Below, one piece after another: positions 6,159-13,500 of a stretch of DNA of 20,824 bases. How positions within the stretch are numbered: the first letter of the stretch is position 1; each line of letters begins with the position of its first letter. The stretch is from Treponema sp. UBA1233. Its GTDB lineage: Bacteria > Spirochaetota > Spirochaetia > Treponematales > Treponemataceae. The notes beneath the pieces were generated by a model. That model did not search any database. It was not told where the DNA came from and was given only the letters and a program-made list of their open reading frames with translations. The translations under genes were made by a program, and so were the position numbers. Where the stretch lies: positions 1-20,824 of the forward strand of contig DBWR01000063.1 in the NCBI GenBank assembly GCA_002309305.1, in the 5' to 3' direction.

Positions 6159-6980
6159 ATGAACCAAGAGCATATTGTTAAGGATGGAACTTACATACCA
6201 GTTCCGTTTGCTCAGTTTCCCGAGATTCCAGACCAGCCGATGTTCAATCCAACGATAGTACGCCATATCGAACTTGACGAAAATTTTCCCTATCTGGACA
6301 AATCATTTAAAGGGCGGCTTAGAAGCGCATTAATTTATACAATCATTTTTTTACTCGTTTTTCCGGCTCATAAAATACGTTATGGCCTCAAGATCAAGGG
6401 ACGAGAAAACATACGCAGGAATAAAATACTTTTTGCCAACGGAGCAATGACCGTATGCAATCATGTTTACAAATGGGATTTTCTTGCCGTATTGCAGGCT
6501 GTAAAATACCGCAGAATGTGGTTCCCCGCACGTGGGGCAAACATGAACGGAACTGACGCTTTCCTCATCAGGGGTTCAGGGGGAATTCCCATACCGGAAT
6601 CATTCGGAGGACTTAGGAAATTCAAAGAAGCATTTGACGAACTCCACGCAAAAAAGAAATGGATACACATTTTCCCGGAATCCTGCAGGTGGGAATGGTA
6701 CGAGCCAATCCGTCCGTTCAAGCTGGGTTCTTTTTCAATGGCAGTGCGCTATAATCTTCCGGTCATCCCCATGGTCATCACCTACCGTAAGCCAACTGGC
6801 ATCTACAAGCTTTTAAAAGTCAAGCATCCCCTTACGACAATCACCATAGGCGAACCAATTGTCCATGATTCAACAATGACACGAAAAGACGCTTCCCTAA
6901 AGCTTTTGCAGGAGGCTCATAAATGCATGTGTAATCTTGCGGGAATAGAACAAAACGGTTGGGAAGAACTGGGAGACTAG
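6159..6980 (+). CDS. PlsC-type 1-acylglycerol-3-phosphate acyltransferase-like protein
   Basis: A 273-residue acyltransferase. It has one membrane segment (ALIYTIIFLLVFPAH) near residue 55, then the catalytic NHVYKWD (the H-X4-D motif) near residue 106. The acceptor-binding region GSGGIPIPE follows, then FPESCRW (equivalent of FPEGTRS) and a later VIPMVITY block. Enzymes of this family transfer acyl chains from acyl-ACP or acyl-CoA to lysophosphatidate or related alcohols at the inner membrane. The N-terminal extension of about 50 residues before the membrane segment is longer than in minimal PlsC proteins, and the motif III variant ESC instead of EGT suggests an atypical acceptor. The gene converges on the HAD phosphatase and their stop codons share a CTAG. 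The neighbouring LolA/MMPL/GH3 genes also fit lipid or acyl-product metabolism. Confidence 0.85.
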   Translation: MNQEHIVKDGTYIPVPFAQFPEIPDQPMFNPTIVRHIELDENFPYLDKSFKGRLRSALIYTIIFLLVFPAHKIRYGLKIKGRENIRRNKILFANGAMTVCNHVYKWDFLAVLQAVKYRRMWFPARGANMNGTDAFLIRGSGGIPIPESFGGLRKFKEAFDELHAKKKWIHIFPESCRWEWYEPIRPFKLGSFSMAVRYNLPVIPMVITYRKPTGIYKLLKVKHPLTTITIGEPIVHDSTMTRKDASLKLLQEAHKCMCNLAGIEQNGWEELGD

Positions 6981-7660
6981 TTGAATTCCTTTTCAGCCCA
7001 TTCAACAAACTCTGTCCATGTCATTATGCTGGGGTTTCCCTTTGACTTTTTTTTACATATCTGAATGAACTGCATTCCGCTGTTTCTGGCTCCCTCTCCG
7101 TCTGTATCATCCCTGTCACCGACTACAAGACAGTTTTCGGGAGGAACACCAAGGGAATGGGCAATTTCCAAAAATGCACGTGGAGCGGGTTTAAGGCAGC
7201 CGAAATCATGGGCAGAACTTATCTTGGCAAAGCAGTCTATCATTTCCTGATCCATTCCCACAGCAAGCATCCTTTCGGAAACAAATGGATAATCAGAAAA
7301 CACAGCCATAAGAATGTTCTTTTGCCTTAGCATGCTGACAAATGACCTTAAGCCATCACGACATCTATAATGGCGTTTAAGAACTTTGACCATTGTTTTT
7401 TTGATATAGGTATCGGTATACCATTTGATGTTCTCTTCTTCCGACAGACGTGTATGTTTTGCCATCCGCCTGTTGTATTCCCTTACAAATGATTCGGAAG
7501 ATCCGAAATCCCTTCCACGCAGCATCCTGTGAGTAACACGATCCGCCCTGATCCAAAAAATGTGATGCGGCTCACGAAGGATAACCCTTATGGGTATAAA
7601 GGAAAAATCATAAAGAGTACCATCGAAATCAAAAATTATAGCCTTAACCGAAGATGCCAT
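6977..7660 (-). CDS. HAD-superfamily phosphatase (subfamily IA)
   Basis: A product of about 227 residues with HAD motif I FDFDGTLYD near residue 11, motif II VFSDYP near the middle, a motif III lysine (CLKPAPRAF) and motif IV VGDRDDTDGEGA. These assign a Mg2+-dependent phosphatase that uses the first Asp as nucleophile. A helical cap fills the region between motifs I and II. The ATG at 7660 gives the normal HAD N-terminus. An in-frame TTG at 7729 would add a hydrophobic stretch, but no SD supports it, and the ATG itself lacks a clear SD. The gene follows the GH3 gene by 82 nt in the same direction and probably belongs to the same operon. The substrate is unknown, though phosphorylated lipid or sugar intermediates are plausible from context. 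Confidence 0.82.
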   Translation of the reverse strand: MASSVKAIIFDFDGTLYDFSFIPIRVILREPHHIFWIRADRVTHRMLRGRDFGSSESFVREYNRRMAKHTRLSEEENIKWYTDTYIKKTMVKVLKRHYRCRDGLRSFVSMLRQKNILMAVFSDYPFVSERMLAVGMDQEMIDCFAKISSAHDFGCLKPAPRAFLEIAHSLGVPPENCLVVGDRDDTDGEGARNSGMQFIQICKKKSKGNPSIMTWTEFVEWAEKEFN

Positions 7661-7742
7661 ATTCAAATCCAATAGCAAATACAGTTGAAGGATTGCCCAA
7701 AGAGCAAAGCAAATCAGGCAGTCCCCCAACCTTAATCATTCA

Positions 7743-9437
7743 TTATTCCTGAACAAGAACCTTGAACATTTCATGACGCTTTTCGTCCTGCATAAGAAGA
7801 TTCATCTTAAACTGACCGTCACGTCCGCCCTGCTCCAAAACAGACATCTTGTAACGCTCAAATGCATTTTCCTTCAGGACATGTCCGATTGGATCATTGA
7901 TACGGAAAGAATCCCTCTTTGACTCATACTCAACATTTATCTTCTTGAGTTTTTCGTCAATCAGCTTTGTAAACTCTTCTACCTTGTCCTTTGTCATTCC
8001 CGGAGTCTGGAAATCATAATAGAAGTGATAAAGGGACTTGTCTACATCGGCAAAACCTACATAGAAACGAAGCTTTACTCCTGCCTGCTCCTGTGCCTGT
8101 TCAACTGCCTCCATAAACTGCCTTTCATGGACTTTTTCTCCAGTCATGCTGATGATTCCGTTAACCTTTTGGATGAACTGAATAGTTGGAATCGTGTTGT
8201 AATGACCCGTTACTTCTATCATGTCGTTCATGTTGTAGCGGTAGAGTCCGGAATAAGTGGTGATGTAAACCAGATAGCGCTTACCAACCTCAAGCTCATG
8301 CAGCTGGTAGAATTTTGGATTTGGGTTATCCATATCGTCCGCACTTGTAAATTCAAAGAAATGATAGTGTGCGAACAAAACGGTATCGTCTTTTCCGTTC
8401 ATTACAAGACCTGCACGGCATTCCGATGCGAAATAACCGAATTCCTGATGCAGCATTTCCGGCGGGAAGTAATCCTTGGACTTGTCCATATAGACGCGGG
8501 TATTTCCACACTTCCATGATGTAAGGAACTGAATGTTAGGCCAATAGTGTTTTGGAAGAACCTGACCGTATTTTGCCTTGAGTTCACGAAGTTCCTTTGC
8601 CCTTTCCGGATTTGGTGCGTAGGTTGCCTCAAGTACTGAGCGAATTTCTGGTTCTACAGGATATTTTGTAGTCAGAGTTCCCTTTTCGATGTCATTAACC
8701 ATCTCGTCAAAGTTTTCGTCCACAGTCCTCTGCAGCTCAAGTACAGTGGAAGGATTGCATGCGACAAAAGAAGTTACGTTCTGTTCAATTCCAGTTCTCA
8801 TCACCGCATAGTTTCTTGCACGGTAATCTGCGATTGCATAAATTGAACGTGGTGCAGAATAAAGACACTTCATGAAGTTAGGACAGTCACGCTGTGTAAC
8901 TCCTGAAACAGAACCGCAGACAGTTCCGTCGGGTGCATATGTTTCAACATCTTTTCCTACGATGGACACACATTTTCCCCAGAATACTGTAGGCCTGTGC
9001 ATCATAAAGGTGTACAGCCATACTTTGGTCATCTTGCTGAAAACGTCCGTATAATAGCGCTCAGTAATAGGAATCCACTTCGGTTCTTTGGTCGTACCGC
9101 TTGTTGTCGCATACATCATCGGTTTACCGGGGAACAGAATGTTTTCCTCTCCGTTCTTCATCCTTTCAACAAAGGGACGGTAATCCTCATAATCACATGG
9201 TTTCTGGTATTTCTGCCAGCGTGCATATAATTCTTCTGCATTGGGAGCCTCTAGAATTTCTGCATAGTGATGAGCCTTGCCCCATTCTGAATCCTTTGCA
9301 AATTCAAGAATACCACGCAAGGTGCTTTCTTCCGTAGCCTTACAGTTTTTTGCAGCCTTGTTAAGTTCCTTGGAATATTTCCTTCCAACCCAACCTAATG
9401 CAAAATCAATCAATCCTGCGTTTTTTCCCTTTTTCAT
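7743..9437 (-). CDS. GH3 family protein (acyl-adenylate amido synthetase-like)
   Basis: A 564-residue product of the GH3 'auxin-responsive promoter' family, part of the adenylate-forming ANL superfamily. The ATP-binding loop YATTSGTTKEPKWIPIT is near residue 108. A later block TYSGLYRYNMNDMIEVTGHY near residue 395 is the conserved GH3 nucleotide/acid site, and TGEKVHERQF starts the C-terminal domain. Plant homologs adenylate a carboxylic acid and join it to an amino acid; bacterial homologs are little studied. AAGGAG at a 7-nt spacing supports the ATG. It lies 30 nt behind the MMPL exporter gene and ahead of the HAD gene, so it is a plausible enzyme for making an acyl-amino acid or similar product that the exporter handles. 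This functional link is inference. Confidence 0.9.
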   Translation of the reverse strand: MKKGKNAGLIDFALGWVGRKYSKELNKAAKNCKATEESTLRGILEFAKDSEWGKAHHYAEILEAPNAEELYARWQKYQKPCDYEDYRPFVERMKNGEENILFPGKPMMYATTSGTTKEPKWIPITERYYTDVFSKMTKVWLYTFMMHRPTVFWGKCVSIVGKDVETYAPDGTVCGSVSGVTQRDCPNFMKCLYSAPRSIYAIADYRARNYAVMRTGIEQNVTSFVACNPSTVLELQRTVDENFDEMVNDIEKGTLTTKYPVEPEIRSVLEATYAPNPERAKELRELKAKYGQVLPKHYWPNIQFLTSWKCGNTRVYMDKSKDYFPPEMLHQEFGYFASECRAGLVMNGKDDTVLFAHYHFFEFTSADDMDNPNPKFYQLHELEVGKRYLVYITTYSGLYRYNMNDMIEVTGHYNTIPTIQFIQKVNGIISMTGEKVHERQFMEAVEQAQEQAGVKLRFYVGFADVDKSLYHFYYDFQTPGMTKDKVEEFTKLIDEKLKKINVEYESKRDSFRINDPIGHVLKENAFERYKMSVLEQGGRDGQFKMNLLMQDEKRHEMFKVLVQE

Positions 9438-9467
9438 AAGAATCTCCTTATATATGTTTCTCCCTTC

Positions 9468-11843
9468 CTAAAATAATGTACAGACAAACGCACCTATCAA
9501 GCCCAAGAAAATCGTCAGGCCCATTGTGTGCACCGGAACAAAAGTACTGAACGCCAATGCCCCAAAAGACAAAGCCGTAGTCAAAAATGACAGGAAAATG
9601 GCAAAGGGTTCCAGTTTGGGAATTTCGTTTTGTATCAAACCTTTTTTCTCCCTCTTTATATTTTCCACCATATATATTATGTAATCCAGTCCCAGACCAA
9701 ATACCAAAATCATGCCGGTGAGTCCAAAGAATTCAATTGGCTGACCTATAATTCCGTCCACCATAAGAATCAAAAGCACGCTCAAAAGAGGAATCGAAGC
9801 AATCTTGAGTGCCTGTTTCCAGGTATAGAAGAATTTTAGCACGACAAAAATCACCAGATAAGCCACAATAAACATGATGATTATGATATAGGTCAAACGA
9901 TCAAGTCCCAGGCCCAAATCCCTCATCTTGTTTTCATAGATTACGTTGTCACCTTTCTCTGCGGCTATCTTTATATATTCATCCCTTGACAGTTCCCTAA
10001 CAGGCATCACGACAGAATAATACTCACCGTCAATCTGCCCAAGCCACAACATTGACACAAGCGAAGAAACCGATTCAGGAAACTCACAGTTTGGAAGCAG
10101 GTAGTTTTCTTCGGACGAATCAAATTCCTCTGCAAGATACAGTTCCTCACCTTCCTCATAACCAAGCAATTCATACTGCCCTGGTGCCAGTTCCAATAGT
10201 TTCCTTGCGGCCTCCCGGGATTTTTTCTGATGCGCTTTAGAAGGAACAAAACGGCTGGTGGCAAGATAAGCACTGCCCTCCTTTCCCCTGCCAAACTCAT
10301 CCAGGCGCTGGCATACGAATTCCTCAATTTGTAACAGCTCTTCCTCTGTCTTTGCATGAAGAATGAACCAACCCCTAGGATCATATTGAGTAACCTCAGT
10401 AACAGTCAAGTCATCTTCCTTTAGGCGGCCTTCCATAACATAAAGCTGATACATGTCGTTATGAACGCGAAGATTCTTATGATTCAATGCAATTATAATG
10501 CCTGTTATCAGGATAAAAGAACATGTCACTATGAGGGTAAGATTTTTTTTCTGAGCAAGTCTTGAATGCTTATAGAATTTTATTACTGGGATTCTGCGTT
10601 TGTTTTCCTGTGGCAGCTTAAACAACGGATAAATACATATGACGGTAAGGAAAGAACTCATGATACCTGTCATTGAGAAAACACCCATCTGCTTAAGCAA
10701 ATCAAATGGGGCAAACAAAAGGATAAAATAACAGATTTCTGTGGAGACAAGAGAAAGAACTAGCCCCTTGAACAAAAACTTCCTTACTGAAGCACCTGAA
10801 TCCAGCGTAAGATTGGCCTTCCAGTTAACAAAGTAATGCAGGCTGTAATCAATACATGAGCCTATCAAAGATGTTCCAAGGACAAGGGTAAGGATATGAA
10901 GCCTGCCATAGACAAAATGCGTTGCGGAAAAAGCTGTTGCCAGAGAGACGAAAATTGAAGCAACAGAAGCAACAAGAGGCAAACCGGTTCTGAAAATCAG
11001 GAGTAAAATCAAAATCACTATAGTCAGGGAAACCGTTGATATAAGCCCTATCTCATTTATTGCAGAAGTTGAACTTTTATGGCTATTGAAAGCTGTGCCT
11101 GAATAAACAAAACGAACTCCATCTTTTTCCAAAGGCCCGCATACAGAATAAAGAGCCGTAACTCCATTGTCATTGCTGGCCATTGCAGAACCTTCTTTGT
11201 TTAGTGTTCCGCGAATCATAACATACCATTTGCCTTCGTATTCTGCTGCAAGAACACCATCTTTTGCAGTCATTGAAGTACTGGCATCCTGAATTGCACC
11301 CAGATAATCCGTGATGGCTTCATCGTCAAGCAGGAATGGATCTTCATCAAGATAAGAAAGAGATGACAGCGTAAAAGAGCCATAAGCCTTGGAAACTGCC
11401 TTATCTGCAAAACTCTGGCGTCCTTCTGCTGTAGAAAGCTCCTGAATAGCCTCATCGTCCAAAAGGTTCCAGCGGTAATCATGAACAAAATCTTCTATAC
11501 TGGTAATTGCATTGTCACCGGCGTAAAGTCTGATTGAGGCAAAAAAACGGTTTTCCTTTAACTGATTGTAAACAAGTTCGGCCGTAGATTTGGCTGTGTC
11601 AAAATTTTCATGTGAAACTAATACAAAAATATTTTGTGAAGTGGCATCGGAAAGCCTTTTATCCACCTCGCCCATTGCAGGTCCAAGAGTGGATGCAGGT
11701 AAAATATGAAAAAGGTCACTGTCAATATCCAACTTTTTACCAAAAACAAAAGACAGCGAAAAGGCCAAAATAATAACCATGTGGAAAACAAGCCACATGG
11801 TTACATAAAAACTATTTTTTTGCGAAAAGGGCTTTTTCTGCAT
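9468..11843 (-). CDS. MMPL/RND-family lipid exporter
   Basis: About 791 residues with the RND duplication. Each half has one helix, a large periplasmic loop and a cluster of membrane segments. Each half also carries the family's proton-relay type motif: GSCIDYSLHY in the first (near residue 330) and GLGLDYIIYMVE in the second (near residue 730). The C-terminus ends in the final helix without a cytoplasmic tail. Similar COG4258-type exporters occur next to LolA-like proteins in lipid or aryl-polyene clusters. I chose the ATG at 11843 because an upstream AGAGGT lies about 9 nt away and longer starts would extend far into lolA. It overlaps the 3' end of lolA by 32 nt, which points to coupled translation. 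The cargo is unknown. Confidence 0.85.
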   Translation of the reverse strand: MQKKPFSQKNSFYVTMWLVFHMVIILAFSLSFVFGKKLDIDSDLFHILPASTLGPAMGEVDKRLSDATSQNIFVLVSHENFDTAKSTAELVYNQLKENRFFASIRLYAGDNAITSIEDFVHDYRWNLLDDEAIQELSTAEGRQSFADKAVSKAYGSFTLSSLSYLDEDPFLLDDEAITDYLGAIQDASTSMTAKDGVLAAEYEGKWYVMIRGTLNKEGSAMASNDNGVTALYSVCGPLEKDGVRFVYSGTAFNSHKSSTSAINEIGLISTVSLTIVILILLLIFRTGLPLVASVASIFVSLATAFSATHFVYGRLHILTLVLGTSLIGSCIDYSLHYFVNWKANLTLDSGASVRKFLFKGLVLSLVSTEICYFILLFAPFDLLKQMGVFSMTGIMSSFLTVICIYPLFKLPQENKRRIPVIKFYKHSRLAQKKNLTLIVTCSFILITGIIIALNHKNLRVHNDMYQLYVMEGRLKEDDLTVTEVTQYDPRGWFILHAKTEEELLQIEEFVCQRLDEFGRGKEGSAYLATSRFVPSKAHQKKSREAARKLLELAPGQYELLGYEEGEELYLAEEFDSSEENYLLPNCEFPESVSSLVSMLWLGQIDGEYYSVVMPVRELSRDEYIKIAAEKGDNVIYENKMRDLGLGLDRLTYIIIIMFIVAYLVIFVVLKFFYTWKQALKIASIPLLSVLLILMVDGIIGQPIEFFGLTGMILVFGLGLDYIIYMVENIKREKKGLIQNEIPKLEPFAIFLSFLTTALSFGALAFSTFVPVHTMGLTIFLGLIGAFVCTLF

Positions 11844-12441
11844 CAGACAGAACCTCTTTATACTTTTGTTCTGAGAAAGTATAAGACACTTTCCCGCCAG
11901 ATGCATTGTCAATTACCATTGTATCAATAGAAACATTTCCCGAAACAGAACTGCCACCCAATGAGATTATTCCCACAGAAGAGGCAATGGTTTTATCCTT
12001 TGGTGTAAGCGACATATGCCAGCTGTTATCTGTAGCCGTAAATTCAATTGAAAAATTTCTCTCCAGCTCAGATTTGTCGCCATTAAACAGGGATACAACT
12101 ATCTGAGCAATACTCTTATACATCTGATTATTGGAAACATCTATAACAGAGCGGCTTCCATCCGGATTTGTCTTGATTACTGATGTCTGTGTTATACCCT
12201 GAAAAGTCTTAAGTGGTTTTACAGTAGAAAGCCCCACTCCCTCCTGAGAAAGTATGAAAGTGCCGTTGGATTTGAGCACACGGCTTGATTTTCCGTTTGT
12301 TTTTTCCTGAACAAAGGAACCCGTGGTCACTTTATGGGCTGCTATTGAAGTACAAACTGTATCAAGAGTTGCTTTTTCGGCAAAAACTGTTGCTGCTGCA
12401 AAAGCAAAGAGGGCACATATAAGGTATTTGGAACATTTCAT
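11812..12441 (-). CDS. lolA: LolA-like periplasmic lipoprotein carrier
   Basis: A 209-residue protein with a cleavable signal peptide (MKCSKYLICALFAFAAATVF, then AEK). The mature part has the LolA/LppX beta-barrel style: an N-terminal helix followed by TGSFVQEKTN, where family members show a conserved FxQ, then KSNGTFILSQEGVG and SVIDVSNNQMYKSI strands and IDNASGGKVSYTFSE near the end. LolA ferries lipoproteins or other lipidated cargo across the periplasm. Its fusion-like coupling to an MMPL exporter suggests the paralogous class that works in lipid or natural-product export rather than the general Lol pathway. AGGAGA at a 6-nt spacing fixes the start. A promoter and a terminator-like hairpin lie upstream. 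Confidence 0.82.
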   Translation of the reverse strand: MKCSKYLICALFAFAAATVFAEKATLDTVCTSIAAHKVTTGSFVQEKTNGKSSRVLKSNGTFILSQEGVGLSTVKPLKTFQGITQTSVIKTNPDGSRSVIDVSNNQMYKSIAQIVVSLFNGDKSELERNFSIEFTATDNSWHMSLTPKDKTIASSVGIISLGGSSVSGNVSIDTMVIDNASGGKVSYTFSEQKYKEVLSDAEKALFAKK

Positions 12442-12457
12442 TTCTGTTCTCCTGAAT

Positions 12458-12479
12458 AAAAAAAGTCCGCATTGCGGCT
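12458..12479 (-). terminator. Terminator-like hairpin between the YgiT gene and lolA
   Basis: On the minus strand, AGCCGC, loop AAT, GCGG with a bulged A and CT, then seven T. It may end the upstream toxin-antitoxin transcript. It also sits inside the predicted lolA leader, right before the Shine-Dalgarno, so it could act as an attenuator. Confidence 0.5.
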
Positions 12480-12530
12480 ACATTTAAAATAATTCTATAA
12501 ATCAATGGTTACAGCTTAACAGTTCTTTCT

Positions 12531-12559
12531 ATAGTAGCAAAAAATCGGGATTTATTCAA
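12531..12559 (-). promoter_or_regulatory. Promoter of the lolA-MMPL-GH3-HAD operon
   Basis: On the minus strand, TTGAAT (12559-12554), a 17-nt spacer, TACTAT (12536-12531). The predicted start near 12524 gives a leader of about 83 nt. Confidence 0.6.
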
Positions 12560-12570
12560 GAGTTACAAAA

Positions 12571-12589
12571 GAAATGTGAAAGGCAAGTG
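12571..12589 (+). repeat. Direct repeat flanking the toxin-antitoxin pair, left copy
   Basis: GAAATGTGAAAGGCAAGTG matches the copy at 13190-13208 in 18 of 19 positions. It ends 4 nt before the stop codon of the YgiT-type gene. Confidence 0.8.
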
Positions 12590-12593
12590 AAAA

Positions 12594-12821
12594 TCAGGCA
12601 GCTGTACGATAATCTGTAATGGTTACCTCTGCAATGGACTGGCGTAGAGAATCAACAATATGCTCCAGTTTTTTTGCAACTTCATCAGAAAAAGAGGCTT
12701 CACCACATTGAGAACAGACTTTTGCCGGAACATTTTTCACTATAATTGTGCAACCATCTATTTCTGTCATAAAAGTGGTCGTTCCATCAAAAAGATTTCC
12801 TTTGCAAAAAAAACAATTCAT
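12594..12821 (-). CDS. YgiT-type zinc-finger antitoxin
   Basis: A 75-residue protein with the four-cysteine zinc site of the YgiT/MqsA N-terminal domain: CFFC at residues 3-6 and CSQC at 37-40. The signature VPAKVCSQCGEASFSDEVA lies between and after them. The short C-terminal helix (KKLEHIVDSL) is probably a dimer or toxin contact. Full MqsA has a DNA-binding domain that is missing here, as in most YgiT-type antitoxins paired with DUF4258 toxins. It follows the toxin gene with only one base between TAA and ATG, and its AGGAGG lies within the toxin gene's 3' end, so it is translated by coupling. It probably neutralises the upstream toxin. Confidence 0.9.
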   Translation of the reverse strand: MNCFFCKGNLFDGTTTFMTEIDGCTIIVKNVPAKVCSQCGEASFSDEVAKKLEHIVDSLRQSIAEVTITDYRTAA

Positions 12822-12822
12822 T

Positions 12823-13143
12823 TTATGCCTCCTGATTTAGCCTTTTATCAAAAGCACTGTTCCACTGACTTTCATCTGGATAATAGGCAGTTATCATCCA
12901 TAGTTCTTCATTATCACATCCACATACTACATGCAGTTTCGCCTGATTACAAGAAACCCCAAGTACGAGACAACTTGGCAAAGGATAATCATCTGGATAC
13001 TGTTCGATAATGACTCCCGTCAAGATTGCATTTTCAACATCGCTTTGATGAATGTGCCTACTTATCAAACGGGCAAGCATGTGATTTGTCCATCTGATTT
13101 TATGATTCTTACACATTTCTTGAAGAATTTCTATATCAAGCAT
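12823..13143 (-). CDS. DUF4258-family toxin
   Basis: A 106-residue protein with the DUF4258 pattern: an N-terminal helix IRWTNHMLARLISR with the conserved His and Arg, DVENAILTGVIIEQYPDD, then LVLGVSCNQAKLHVVCGC and WMITAYYPDESQWN. DUF4258 proteins are small presumed RNases of the RelE/barnase-like group, usually encoded in front of a YgiT-type antitoxin. That is exactly the layout here, which mirrors HigBA/MqsRA with the toxin first. I prefer the ATG at 13143 over a GTG at 13161, because a perfect TATAAT ends 6 nt upstream of that ATG and no SD serves the GTG. The message is then leaderless. Confidence 0.88.
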   Translation of the reverse strand: MLDIEILQEMCKNHKIRWTNHMLARLISRHIHQSDVENAILTGVIIEQYPDDYPLPSCLVLGVSCNQAKLHVVCGCDNEELWMITAYYPDESQWNSAFDKRLNQEA

Positions 13144-13149
13144 ATAGCA

Positions 13150-13155
13150 ATTATA
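13150..13155 (-). promoter_or_regulatory. -10 box of the toxin-antitoxin pair
   Basis: TATAAT, 6 nt before the ATG at 13143. The -35 region (TGGATA at a 17-nt spacing) is weak, so activation or autoregulation is possible. Confidence 0.5.
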
Positions 13156-13189
13156 ACACACAAAAAAAGTCTTATCCAGTGACTTTTAT

Positions 13190-13208
13190 GAAATGTGGAA
13201 GGCAAGTG
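13190..13208 (+). repeat. Direct repeat flanking the toxin-antitoxin pair, right copy
   Basis: GAAATGTGGAAGGCAAGTG, one mismatch from 12571-12589. It overlaps the left arm of the palindromic element that follows. Confidence 0.8.
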
Positions 13209-13453
13209 CAATTCCTTATAAAATCACGAAATACAAAGCATATAGAGGAAACGCTTTCATTCTCGGCGGGAACCGTGTCAAGCCTACATGAGCCGGGACA
13301 CACTACTCTACAAACAGTTCCTTGGCTATAAATACATGCCACACAATTAAACCCTTGCAAATGTATTCTTGCCACGAACCCCGCCTACATTACAGCGTTT
13401 CCTCTGTCACATTGGAATTTCCAGTTTTATGGCTATAGCACTTGCCTTCCACA
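13194..13453. repeat. 260-bp imperfect palindromic, MITE-like element
   Basis: The ends are perfect 16-bp inverted repeats (TGTGGAAGGCAAGTGC at 13194-13209 and its complement at 13438-13453). Inside, AGAGGAAACGCT (13244-13255) matches the complement at 13394-13405. Further in, GGCGGG...GTGTCAAG pairs imperfectly with the complement of CTTGCCACG...CCCGCC, and AATACAT/ATGTATT lie near the centre. The whole segment can therefore fold into one long interrupted hairpin. I see no transposase gene, and short flanking sequences give no clear target duplication. This accounts for most of the gene-free interval 13162-13500; I recognise nothing else in it. Confidence 0.7.
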
Positions 13454-13500
13454 GTTTGGTTGGGTAGAGGGTAGGAGAAACACGAAAAAAAAGTGCTTTT

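Noticed and set aside
13172..13375. A 67-codon minus frame within the palindromic element
   Set aside because: It has no SD, its Cys-rich content is atypical, and it follows the inverted-repeat structure and not a known family.
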